Assembly (NCBI GenBank): GCA_016209985.1
Contig: JACQVB010000261.1
Coordinates: 1 to 41,728, forward strand
Direction: 5' to 3'
Origin: Gemmatimonadota bacterium
GTDB taxonomy: Bacteria > Gemmatimonadota > Gemmatimonadetes > Gemmatimonadales > GWC2-71-9
DNA: 41,728 bases
Of this stretch, positions 1 to 7,604 are shown piece by piece. The notes under the pieces are model-generated. The model did not search any database. It worked only from the letters and a program-made list of their open reading frames with translations, and was not told the origin of the DNA. The first letter of the stretch is position 1. Each line of letters starts with the position of its first letter. The translations under genes and the position numbers were made by a program.

Positions 1-2789
1 ACTTCGTCGAGCGGGACCGGACTGGGGGAAGGGCGGAGCTGCATCAAACCACGCAGGGTCGCGCGCTTCTGGTTCTGATCGTCGACCAGGCGGGTGTATT
101 CGCGGAAGAGCGAGTACTGCCCCGATCGCGTGGCATGCTGGAGTTTGAAGACTGTGTCGGGGTTGAAGAGGTGATACTCACCATCCCGCCGCCATTGATA
201 CTCCCCGCCTTCCGGCAAGTGCGGAGCGTGGAACGCGGAGCGCGGAACGGTCGTCCCGCCAACAACGCTTTCCTCGGGCCCGGGGGGTGGCCCTGATGCT
301 CCGCGTTCCGCGTTCCGCGTTCCGGACTCGTGTCGCCGTCGTATCTCCTCGGCGATTACATCGAGACCTATCCCACCAATCCGTGAAGCCGTGCCCGTGA
401 AATACCGATTGATGAGGGCGCTGCCGAGCCCGATGGCCTCGAAGATCTGCGCCCCGCAGTAACCCTGCAGGGTGGAGATGCCCATCTTGGACATCACCTT
501 GAGCACGCCCTTGTTCAGCGCCTTGAGGTAATGCCTGACAGCGGTGGCCTGGTCCAGCGCACCGAGGAGCTGCTGGCGGGTCATCTGCCGGATGGTCTCG
601 ATGGCGAGCCAGGGCGTCACCGCATTGGCGCCATAGCCGATCAACAGCGAGACGTGGTGCACCTCGCGCGCGTCGCCGCTCTCGACCATCAGGCCGCAGC
701 GCGCCCGCAGGCCCTCGCGAATCAAGTGATGATGCACCGCGGCAGTGGCCAGCAGGCTGGGGATGGGGGCGAAAGCCGGCGGGTCGGCGGGTCGGCGGGT
801 CGGCGGGTCGACGACCCGATCTGTAATCACGATGATCGAGTATCCCGCGTCGATCGCACGGACGGCGCACTTGGCCAGTGCGTCCAGCGCCTGACCGAGG
901 CCGGCTGCGCCGCCCGCAAGTTGGTAGCAGGCCGGCAGCGTCGCCGCGCGCAGTCCGTGGGTGTCCACGCTCGCCAGCCGAGCGAAGTCCCCATCGTCCA
1001 ACACCGGATGCTTCAACCGGATCCGGCGACAGGACTCGGGTTCCGGCGACAGGAGATTCGCTTCCGGACCGATCCAGCTCTCCAGCGATGTCACCAGCTC
1101 TTCCCGGATGGCATCCAGCGGCGGGTTGGTCACCTGGGCAAACAGCTGCTTGAAGTAGTCGTAGAGCAGGCGCGGGCGGTCGGAGAGCACCGCGAGGGCG
1201 GTATCGGTCCCCATGGAGCCGAGAGGTTCCTCGGCATTTTGAGCCATGGGGGCCAGGAGGATGCGCAGATCCTCTTGCGTGTATCCAAAGGTGTGCTGCG
1301 CGAGCGCTGATGGCTGATGGCCGATGGCTGATGGCTCCGGCAGGTCCTCCACCACCAGCCGGTTCTCTCTCAGCCACTGCTCATAGGGCTTCTCCGCAGC
1401 CAATGCCGTCTTGATCTCGTCGTCGGAGATGATCCTGCCTTGTCCGGTATCGACCAGCAGCATTCGGCCGGGCCGCAGCCGTGCTTTGGTGACGATTGTT
1501 TCGGGCGGGATATCCAGGACGCCCACCTCGGAACCCATGATGACGAGGTCGTCCGTGGTCACGTAGTAGCGTGAAGGTCTCAGGCCGTTCCGGTCCAAAA
1601 CCGCTCCGATCACAACGCCGTCGGTAAAGGCGATCGAGGCGGGACCGTCCCACGGTTCGAGCAGTGCGGAGTGGTATTCGTAGAAGGCTTTGCGCTCGGG
1701 GGGCATGCTCTCGTGCCCGCTCCAGGGCTCCGGGATCATCATCAAGACCGCGTGGGGGAGCGACCGGCCAGTCATCACCAGGAACTCGAGCACGTTGTCG
1801 AAGATGGCGCTGTCGGATTGGCCGTCCCCGGTCACCGGCAGAACTTTCTGCAGGTCGTCACCCAGGATGTCCGAGCGGCAGAGCGACTCGCGCGCCCGCA
1901 TCCAGTTCAGATTCCCGCGCAGGGTATTGATCTCGCCGTTGTGCGCGATGTAGCGGTAGGGGTGGGCCAGCGGCCACGAGGGGAATGTGTTCGTGCTGAA
2001 CCGCTGGTGCACCAGTGCCAGGGCGGACTGGAAGTCCGGCTCGGTGAGATCGGGATAGACGGCCTCGATCTGGTCCGCCGAGAGCATGCCTTTGTAAATC
2101 AGGGTGCGGGATGAGAGGCTGGAGACGTAGGTCGGCGGGTCGGCGGGTCGGCGGGCCGGCGGGTCATTCATCTCCCGCTCGATCCGCTTCCGGATGACGT
2201 AGAGTTTTCGCTCGAACTGCTGCTGATCGCCGATCGAGGGGCCCCGGCCGACGAAGACCTGTTCCCCGCGCGGTGCGGCGGCCCGGGCGGCCTCGCCGAC
2301 GGCGGTGAGGTCGGTGGGAATCGGTCGCCAGCCAAGGGGTTCCTGGCCCTCTTCCTTTATCAGTCGCTCGAGGGTGTGGCGCGCGCCGGCAGCCGCCACC
2401 GGGTCCGGCGGCAGGAAAACGGATCCGACCCCGTAGTGTCCGGGGGCCGGAAGGGCCATGCCGATGTCATGGCACACCCGCTGGAAGAAGACGTCCGGCG
2501 TCTGAATCAGGAGGCCGGCGCCGTCTCCCGTATCGGGCTCGGCCCCGCGGCCACCGCGGTGGGCGAGGTTGCGCAAGATCTGCAGACCCTGGGCGACAAG
2601 ATGATGAGACCGATGTCCCTTGATGTTGACGATGAAACCGACTCCGCAGGCGTCGTGTTCGTGACGGGGATGGTACAGACCCTGGCGTTGCGGGCCGGGA
2701 GCCGGAGAGCGGTCGAAGGACCGGTGTGTCACCTGGACGTCATCGGCTCGGCGTTCCTCCGGTGAGGGTCGGACCAAGCTACGTGGCAT
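1..2789 (-). CDS. gltB: Glutamate synthase large subunit (5' part, runs off left edge)
   Basis: Ferredoxin/NADPH-type glutamate synthase alpha chain, which transfers the amide of glutamine to 2-oxoglutarate in cytosolic ammonia assimilation. The frame is open from ATG at 2789 to the window edge (about 929 codons of a protein usually near 1500). It opens with a class II glutamine amidotransferase domain: the nucleophile is Cys48 in DACGVGF, so about 47 residues would be a removable propeptide. Other family blocks are LAHRGGRGAEPDTGDGAG, HQRFSTNTFPSWPLAHPYR, HNGEINTLRGNLNW and DRNGLRPSRYY, followed by the central domain (KALNKGVLKVMSKMGISTLQ). The FMN/Fe-S part lies outside the window. Three kinds of 7-8 bp tandem repeat sit in frame inside linkers (see repeat entries). 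No clear Shine-Dalgarno precedes the ATG. It is divergent from a LysR gene, recalling the gltC-gltAB arrangement. Confidence 0.96.
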   Translation of the reverse strand, partial: MPRSLVRPSPEERRADDVQVTHRSFDRSPAPGPQRQGLYHPRHEHDACGVGFIVNIKGHRSHHLVAQGLQILRNLAHRGGRGAEPDTGDGAGLLIQTPDVFFQRVCHDIGMALPAPGHYGVGSVFLPPDPVAAAGARHTLERLIKEEGQEPLGWRPIPTDLTAVGEAARAAAPRGEQVFVGRGPSIGDQQQFERKLYVIRKRIEREMNDPPARRPADPPTYVSSLSSRTLIYKGMLSADQIEAVYPDLTEPDFQSALALVHQRFSTNTFPSWPLAHPYRYIAHNGEINTLRGNLNWMRARESLCRSDILGDDLQKVLPVTGDGQSDSAIFDNVLEFLVMTGRSLPHAVLMMIPEPWSGHESMPPERKAFYEYHSALLEPWDGPASIAFTDGVVIGAVLDRNGLRPSRYYVTTDDLVIMGSEVGVLDIPPETIVTKARLRPGRMLLVDTGQGRIISDDEIKTALAAEKPYEQWLRENRLVVEDLPEPSAIGHQPSALAQHTFGYTQEDLRILLAPMAQNAEEPLGSMGTDTALAVLSDRPRLLYDYFKQLFAQVTNPPLDAIREELVTSLESWIGPEANLLSPEPESCRRIRLKHPVLDDGDFARLASVDTHGLRAATLPACYQLAGGAAGLGQALDALAKCAVRAIDAGYSIIVITDRVVDPPTRRPADPPAFAPIPSLLATAAVHHHLIREGLRARCGLMVESGDAREVHHVSLLIGYGANAVTPWLAIETIRQMTRQQLLGALDQATAVRHYLKALNKGVLKVMSKMGISTLQGYCGAQIFEAIGLGSALINRYFTGTASRIGGIGLDVIAEEIRRRHESGTRNAERGASGPPPGPEESVVGGTTVPRSAFHAPHLPEGGEYQWRRDGEYHLFNPDTVFKLQHATRSGQYSLFREYTRLVDDQNQKRATLRGLMQLRPSPSPVPLDE
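221..321. repeat. Inverted pair of heptamer arrays inside gltB
   Basis: Four 7-bp units (GCGGAGC, GTGGAAC, GCGGAGC, GCGGAAC) at 221-248 face three CCGCGTT units at 301-321, which are the same heptamer in opposite orientation. Together they make a degenerate inverted repeat with a loop of about 52 bp. In the gltB frame the segment encodes a stretch (SGTRNAERGASG and onward) just before the conserved GGEYQWRRDGEYHLFNPDTV block, so it looks like an in-frame insertion into a linker. Confidence 0.8.
778..809. repeat. Octamer tandem repeat (4 x GGCGGGTC) inside gltB
   Basis: Four perfect tandem copies of an 8-bp unit. Read in the gltB direction they encode a DPPTRRPADPP segment between the conserved VITDR and the AFAPIPSLLA stretch. 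The same octamer occurs at 2134-2165 and in the hairpins at 27033 and 35140. Confidence 0.9.
1306..1333. repeat. Heptamer tandem repeat (4 x GCTGATG) inside gltB
   Basis: Four consecutive 7-bp units; the third is GCCGATG. They encode AIGHQPSALA in the gltB frame, between VVEDLPEPS and the conserved AQHTFGYTQEDLR. This resembles the short tandemly repeated heptamers known from cyanobacteria and other groups. Confidence 0.85.
2134..2165. repeat. Second octamer repeat (GGCGGGTC family) inside gltB
   Basis: Four 8-bp units; the third is GGCGGGCC, the others are GGCGGGTC. In frame this gives NDPPARRPADPP between the conserved VIRKRIEREM and YVSSLSSRTLIYKGM blocks, a known linker in the amidotransferase domain. 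Confidence 0.88.
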
Positions 2790-2819
2790 TAGTAGAAATG
2801 CAACAGATGCCGCTATTCT

Positions 2820-2834
2820 ATTAGCACTGCTAAT
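2820..2834. promoter_or_regulatory. Palindrome in gltB-LysR divergent promoter (LysR-box candidate)
   Basis: ATTAGC-ACT-GCTAAT is a perfect 6-bp inverted repeat with a 3-bp spacer. It contains a T-N11-A core (T2821 to A2833), the form LysR-type regulators bind. It lies 30 bp from the gltB start and 19 bp from the LysR start. On the minus strand TAGAAT (2820-2815) overlaps its edge and could be the gltB -10 box. A second weaker repeat, GCATT...AATGC (2787-2802), covers the gltB start. Confidence 0.6.
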
Positions 2835-2853
2835 ACTGTAAGTTGGTGCCTCC

Positions 2854-3780
2854 ATGCACCTCGAGACGCTCCGGCTGTACTGCGACGTCGTCCGGCTGCG
2901 GAGCTATTCGCGGGCCGCCGAACAGAACCACGTGTCGCAGTCGGCGGCGAGCCAGGCCATCGGGAAGCTCGAGGAAGAGCTCGGTGCCGCCCTGATCGAC
3001 CGGACCCAGCGACCGTTCGTGGTGACGCCTCAGGGGCAATCCTTCCACGAGGCGTGTCTCGGGTTACTGGGAGCGTGGGAGCGGGCCAAGGCGGCCGTGG
3101 GAGCCGCGGAGGCCCGGATTGATGGCACCGTGCGGCTGGCCGCGATCTACTCGGTCGGGGTCTACGAGGTCAGCCGTTACTTGCAGGAGTTCGCCTCAGC
3201 CTACCCCGCGGCCACGGTCCAGCTCGAGTGCCTGCATTCGCACAAGGTGGTGGAGGCGGTGCTGGGGGGTGAGGCGGATGTGGGGATCCTCTCCTTTCCA
3301 CCCAACGACCGGGAGCTGGTCGTCATCGATCTTCCGGCCGAGACCATGGTGTTCGTCTGTGATCCCAACCACCGCCTGGCTCGGCGCAAGACCATCAAGC
3401 CCTCCGACCTGAACGGCGAGGGCTTCGTCGCCTTCGAGCCGGCGCTCATGATCCGGAAGGCCATCGATCGCACGCTCCGGCATCAGGGCGTGCAGGTCCA
3501 GACGGTTCTCGAGTTCGATAACATCGATACCATCAAACAGGCGGTCGCCGGAGGGCAGGGCGTGAGCATCCTGCCCCGGCCGACCATTCAGGCCGAAGTG
3601 GAACTGGGGACCCTGGTGGCGATTCCGATTGCGATTCCCGATCTGGTAAGGCCGCTGGGCATCATCCGGGCCCGGCACCGCGCGTTGACCCCGACGGTCG
3701 AGCGGTTCATCGAGGTCGTCCGCGGGAGTGGAGCGATGAAGCCCGCGAAACGGACCCGGTCACGCGGCCGCGCGCGCTGA
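2854..3780 (+). CDS. LysR-family transcriptional regulator
   Basis: 308 residues, normal family length. The N-terminal winged helix-turn-helix is clear (about residues 1-60: LETLRLYCDVVRLRSYSRAA, then VSQSAASQAIGKLEEELGA). The periplasmic-binding-like effector domain follows (about 90-295) with the usual RLAAIYSVGVYEV strand. The C-terminus is a basic tail (KPAKRTRSRGRAR). It is divergent from gltB with 64 bp between starts and a LysR-type palindrome between them. By analogy with GltC of Bacillus it probably controls gltB and its own expression; this is inference. The effector cannot be told from sequence. Confidence 0.93.
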   Translation: MHLETLRLYCDVVRLRSYSRAAEQNHVSQSAASQAIGKLEEELGAALIDRTQRPFVVTPQGQSFHEACLGLLGAWERAKAAVGAAEARIDGTVRLAAIYSVGVYEVSRYLQEFASAYPAATVQLECLHSHKVVEAVLGGEADVGILSFPPNDRELVVIDLPAETMVFVCDPNHRLARRKTIKPSDLNGEGFVAFEPALMIRKAIDRTLRHQGVQVQTVLEFDNIDTIKQAVAGGQGVSILPRPTIQAEVELGTLVAIPIAIPDLVRPLGIIRARHRALTPTVERFIEVVRGSGAMKPAKRTRSRGRAR

Positions 3781-3841
3781 GGCTGGACGGCGGACCTGGA
3801 AGGGGCCGGGCAGCCGCTCTGGCCGAGCGCTGCAGGCCCTG

Positions 3842-4345
3842 ATGCTGTCCGCGAAGATCGTCGATATCACGACGCTTGCGGTCGATGCCATCGTCAACGC
3901 CGCGAATTCCCGGCTGGCGCCGGGAGGTGGTGTGTGCGGAGCGATTCACCGGGCGGCCGGACCTCAGCTGGCCCAAGTGTGCGCCGCGATCGGCGATTGC
4001 CCGCCCGGCGATGCTCGCACCACACCCGGCTTTCGCCTTCCCGCGAGGTTCGTCATTCATGCGGTCGGCCCGGTCTGGCAGGGTGGGGACGCGGGCGAGG
4101 CAGAGGTGCTGGCGTCGGCCTATCGATCGGCACTGCGCGAGGCTGAAGCGCATTCGGTAAGGAGTATCGCGTTCCCGGCGATCAGTACCGGGATCTATGG
4201 TTATCCGCTCCGAGCGGCCACCGAAATTGCGGTGTCCACGGTTCAGGAGGTCCTGGGAAAGGGCTCGACAGTCGAGCGAGTGGTGTTTGCCTGCTTCAGC
4301 CCCGGCGTCCTGGCGGCATATCGAGAGGCAGGTGTGATGGTCTGA
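3842..4345 (+). CDS. Macro-domain protein (ADP-ribose / O-acetyl-ADP-ribose binding)
   Basis: 167 residues, one complete macro domain of the YmdB/MacroD type, which binds ADP-ribose and often deacetylates O-acetyl-ADP-ribose or removes mono-ADP-ribose. Visible motifs: DAIVNAANSRL (adenine/ribose Asp and active-site Asn) near residues 15-25, GGGVCGAIHRAAG near 28-40, FVIHAVGPVW, and the phosphate loop FPAISTGIYGYP near 115-126. The residue after GGGV is Cys, whereas the usual catalytic enzymes have Asp there, so hydrolase activity is doubtful while binding should persist. It is 61 bp after the LysR gene, same strand. The ATG at 3842 has only a weak ribosome site. It converges on the aldo/keto reductase with a 9-bp gap. 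Confidence 0.92.
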   Translation: MLSAKIVDITTLAVDAIVNAANSRLAPGGGVCGAIHRAAGPQLAQVCAAIGDCPPGDARTTPGFRLPARFVIHAVGPVWQGGDAGEAEVLASAYRSALREAEAHSVRSIAFPAISTGIYGYPLRAATEIAVSTVQEVLGKGSTVERVVFACFSPGVLAAYREAGVMV

Positions 4346-4354
4346 TCGTCATCG

Positions 4355-5317
4355 CTACGCCGGCGGGTTTCGCTTGAAGAATTGGGCGTCCGCCGCGTAA
4401 CTCTCGGTCAGGCTTTCCAGACGGGCCATTTCGGCCTGGGATAGCGGCTCGAATGCGGCCGCGATCCCCACGTTCTCCTCGAGCTGGGCTACCGTATCGC
4501 AGCCGACTATGACGGTGCTGACCGGCAGTGAGAGCGTGTAGCGCATCGCATCCCGCATCATGGTGATGCCGCCGGGCCGGAACATGCGACCGCGAGCCGG
4601 GATCTTCATCGCGATCACGCCCATTCCTTTCTTGTTGGCCAGCGGCAGCAGCGCGTCGGCAAAGGAAAAGCGGTGACGATCCGCGGCATTCAACGCCATC
4701 AGGATCGTGTCGAACTCGAACTGGTTGATACCGCGCATCAGGGGAGCAGGGTCGTAGTGACCGGTAATGCCGAGGAACCGAACGATTTTCTCGTCGCGGG
4801 CGCGGATGAGCGCGTCGATCGCGCCGCGCCGGGCGAAGATCTGATCGATCTCCTCATTGGTCCGCACGTTGTGCAACTGCCAGAGATCGATGTGATCGGT
4901 CTTCAGCAGCATGAGGCTCTCGTCCAGGTGGCGGAGAGCACCGTCGCGCGTCCGGTCCATCGTCTTGGTGGCCAGGAAAACTTCCTTGCGGCGGGCGGCC
5001 ATGACTTCACCGAGGTGGCGCTGGCTGACCCCCCTGCCGTAGGCCGCCGCCGTATCGAGGTAATTCACGCCGCGGTCAATGGCGCGATTGATGATCGCGA
5101 TCGATTCGTCGTGCTTCTCGGGCTTCTCCAGGGCGGCCTGCCCACCGAGACTGAACAGCCGGACCCGGTGACCGGTGCGGCCGAGAGGCCGCTCCGGCAT
5201 GTCGGGATAGTTTGTGCCGGCGACGCTATTGCCGGGGACTCTATTGAGGAATAAGGCGGCCGCGCCGGTGCCGGCGCTCGCGACAAACTCACGTCGGCTG
5301 AGGGTATGATCGCTCAT
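4355..5317 (-). CDS. Tat-exported aldo/keto reductase
   Basis: 320 residues from ATG at 5317, chosen because AGGGAGG lies just upstream and the protein then begins with a twin-arginine signal (SRREFVASAGTGAAALFL). A longer open frame upstream is not homologous. The body is an AKR TIM barrel using NAD(P)H. The catalytic tetrad is visible: Asp and Tyr in YLDTAAAYG, Lys in FLATKT, His in LWQLHNV. The C-terminal STVIVGCDTVAQLEENV block is the usual cofactor-binding segment. The substrate is unknown. Tat export of a folded, cofactor-loaded reductase fits other periplasmic AKRs. It is divergent from the esterase gene with a 191-bp gap. Confidence 0.93.
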   Translation of the reverse strand: MSDHTLSRREFVASAGTGAAALFLNRVPGNSVAGTNYPDMPERPLGRTGHRVRLFSLGGQAALEKPEKHDESIAIINRAIDRGVNYLDTAAAYGRGVSQRHLGEVMAARRKEVFLATKTMDRTRDGALRHLDESLMLLKTDHIDLWQLHNVRTNEEIDQIFARRGAIDALIRARDEKIVRFLGITGHYDPAPLMRGINQFEFDTILMALNAADRHRFSFADALLPLANKKGMGVIAMKIPARGRMFRPGGITMMRDAMRYTLSLPVSTVIVGCDTVAQLEENVGIAAAFEPLSQAEMARLESLTESYAADAQFFKRNPPA

Positions 5318-5508
5318 GCGGACCTCCCTGCGGGAGCCGTAATCAGCGGAAATCGTACATGACGTTTCGGCCATGAAGGGAGCGTGAAGCGACCAGTAAG
5401 CTTCCGGTGCGGTGATGGCTGGCGCCGTGGTGATGCAATTTCCGGTACTGCTGGTAGCGTTAGGGGTGCAACGACGTCCCTGCATCCCTCGCAACGGAGG
5501 AATCTTCC

Positions 5509-7125
5509 ATGCGATGGTGGTCGTATCCGGCACTGCCCGCGCTCCTGGTTGTCCCGGCCGTCGCCGTCGCGCAGCGACCCGCGGCGGTCCGGTTCGAGAT
5601 CTCGGTTCCGCAAGCCGTACATGGCGAGCCGATCACCGGGCGGGTGTACCTGATGATCACGAGGAATGGTGAGCGAGAGCCGCGGCTGCAGATCAATCAG
5701 GTAGATGGAATTCCGTTCTTCGGTCGCGACGTGGAGCGGCTGGCGCCGGGCACGGCGGCGGTCATTGATCAGACCGATCTGGGTTATCCCGTGAATAGCC
5801 TGCGAGATATTCCAGCCGGTGATTATTTCGTGCAGGCTTTCGTCAACATCTATTCGGAGTTCAAGCGCGCCGACGGGCACCTGGTCTGGATGCACGACGA
5901 CCAGTGGGAAGGGCAGCACTGGCCCGCTTCTCCGGGGAACCTGTACAGCCGCCCACAGAAGCTGCGGGTGGACGCCACTACCGGTTACCGCATCGTGCTG
6001 GTGGCCGACCAGAAGATCCCTCCGGTGACGATTCCGCCTGACACCCGCTACGTGAAACGGATCAAGTTCCAGAGCGCCATACTCACCCGGTTCTGGGGCC
6101 GCCCCGTGTACCTCGGCGCCACGCTGTTGCTCCCGCGCGATTACGACACCGAGAGCATCACGTATCCCGTGCTGTATAACCAGGGCCACTTCGGCCTGAA
6201 CCCGCCGCTCGGATTTGCCGAGGGCAACGAGCTGTATCAGGCATGGATGAAGCACGACTTTCCCCGAATCGTGGCGGTGACCTTCCAGCACCCGAATCCG
6301 TACTATGACGACTCGTACGCCGTGAACTCCGCGAACGTCGGGCCGTACGGCGATGCCATCATGCAGGAGCTGATCCCCGAGATCGAGCAGCGCTTCCGGG
6401 TGATGCGGGAGCCGTACGCCCGGCTGCTCTCCGGCGGGTCCACCGGTGGCTGGGAGTCGCTGGCGCTGCAGCTCTTCTACCCGGATTTCTTCGGGGGCAC
6501 CTGGACCGCATGTCCCGACCCGGTCACGTTCGCCGGGTACGAGGGCGTGGACATCTACCAGGACGAAAACGCCTTTTACAAGCAGCACGAGTGGTACCGG
6601 GTGCCTACTCCCAACATGCGCGATACGTTCGGTGAGCCGCGCATCACGGTTCAGCAGAAGAACCAGTTCGAGCGGGTGAACGGCACCCACGGGCGGTCCG
6701 GCCGCCAGATGGACATCTGGAGCGCGGTGTTCGGCCCACTCGGGCCGGATGGTTATTTCGTTCCGCTCTTCGACCAGCTCACCGGCGTCATCGATCAGAA
6801 GGTGGTGCAATACTGGAAGGAAAACTACGACCTGCTCTATTACCTGCAGCGGAACTGGGCGACTCTCGGTCCGAAGATTGTCGACAAGCTGCATGTCGCC
6901 GTTGGCGACATGGACACCTACCAGTTGGACAAGGGCGTGGTACTCATGGAGCAGTGGATGAAGACCACGACCAATCCGCACTATCCGGGGTCATTCATCT
7001 ACGGCGATCGGAAGCCGCACTGCTGGAGCGGGCCGGAGACGCAGGCGGAGCGCCTGAAGGTGATGGCGCGACACGTCATGCAGAAGAAGCCCGAGGGCGC
7101 CACCACGCCGTGGTGGCGGTACTGA
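5509..7125 (+). CDS. Secreted esterase-like alpha/beta hydrolase
   Basis: 538 residues with a signal peptide (about 1-21, ending AVAVAQ). Residues 22-190 are a beta-rich N-terminal region; the rest resembles the putative-esterase (Fes/esterase D-like) alpha/beta hydrolase fold. The nucleophile elbow is LLSGGSTGGWES (Ser311). Asp467 or Asp469 (VGDMDTYQLD) and His504 (GDRKPHCW) are in the right order to complete the triad. A strong ribosome site (GGAGG) precedes the ATG. It converges on the DUF3175 gene with a 3-bp gap. The substrate is unknown; a carbohydrate or peptide ester is possible. Confidence 0.85.
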   Translation: MRWWSYPALPALLVVPAVAVAQRPAAVRFEISVPQAVHGEPITGRVYLMITRNGEREPRLQINQVDGIPFFGRDVERLAPGTAAVIDQTDLGYPVNSLRDIPAGDYFVQAFVNIYSEFKRADGHLVWMHDDQWEGQHWPASPGNLYSRPQKLRVDATTGYRIVLVADQKIPPVTIPPDTRYVKRIKFQSAILTRFWGRPVYLGATLLLPRDYDTESITYPVLYNQGHFGLNPPLGFAEGNELYQAWMKHDFPRIVAVTFQHPNPYYDDSYAVNSANVGPYGDAIMQELIPEIEQRFRVMREPYARLLSGGSTGGWESLALQLFYPDFFGGTWTACPDPVTFAGYEGVDIYQDENAFYKQHEWYRVPTPNMRDTFGEPRITVQQKNQFERVNGTHGRSGRQMDIWSAVFGPLGPDGYFVPLFDQLTGVIDQKVVQYWKENYDLLYYLQRNWATLGPKIVDKLHVAVGDMDTYQLDKGVVLMEQWMKTTTNPHYPGSFIYGDRKPHCWSGPETQAERLKVMARHVMQKKPEGATTPWWRY

Positions 7126-7128
7126 GCG

Positions 7129-7437
7129 CTATCGCCTGCGAGAGCGCGTCCGGGCATGCGGTGCCTTTCCGTACAGGCGTCGCAGCTCGGACTTCGCTCG
7201 CTCGAGCTTCTGCAACCTGCCCTGGGGGAGGTTCTTTCCAGCGCGATTGATGTAGAAGGTGAGCATCGACATGGCAGAGCGGTACGGATCGCTCTTCCGC
7301 CGGCGGCTCCGTTCCGCGGATCGCTTCCAGGATCGGGCAATACTCGCGGGGTCCTGCCTGGAGAACACTCCCGGCTCCAGGTCCAGCGCATTACTCGTTT
7401 CGGTCACCCGTCGTGACCAGCGCTCGTTCGTAGTCAT
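7129..7437 (-). CDS. DUF3175 family protein
   Basis: Small basic protein of 102 residues. The core (WSRRVTETSNALDLEPGVF, IARSWKRSAERSRRRK, YRSAMSMLTFYINRAGKNL) matches the DUF3175 family, whose function is unknown. ATG at 7437 is preferred over GTG at 7443 because AAGAGAG sits 5 nt before the ATG. No signal peptide; the Arg/Lys richness would allow nucleic-acid binding, but this is only a possibility. Confidence 0.85.
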   Translation of the reverse strand: MTTNERWSRRVTETSNALDLEPGVFSRQDPASIARSWKRSAERSRRRKSDPYRSAMSMLTFYINRAGKNLPQGRLQKLERAKSELRRLYGKAPHARTRSRRR

Positions 7438-7604
7438 CAACACTCTCTTACCCCGGTCCTGGGGCTATACCCCGTCCTCACCACCCATTGGAGGGACTAC
7501 CCGTCTACGAGTCAACCTACCTCGTAATTCAGCGTAGGCGGCCGGGGTAGCGACCGAGGACCGGGCGCTACACATCGATCGGAAAGGGGTTCTTCCAGAA
7601 GTAG

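Noticed and set aside
178-1377. Long minus-strand open frame (399 codons) and a plus-strand one at 531-1310 over gltB
   Set aside because: Arg/Pro/Gly-rich shadow translations; the third minus frame gives an unbroken, clearly homologous glutamate synthase.
221-2165. Short tandem arrays in gltB as a CRISPR
   Set aside because: Units are 7-8 bp without spacers; they are simple tandem repeats.
5314-6981. 555-codon minus-strand open frame opposite the esterase gene
   Set aside because: No family motif, biased composition; the plus strand holds an esterase with signal peptide, triad and ribosome site.
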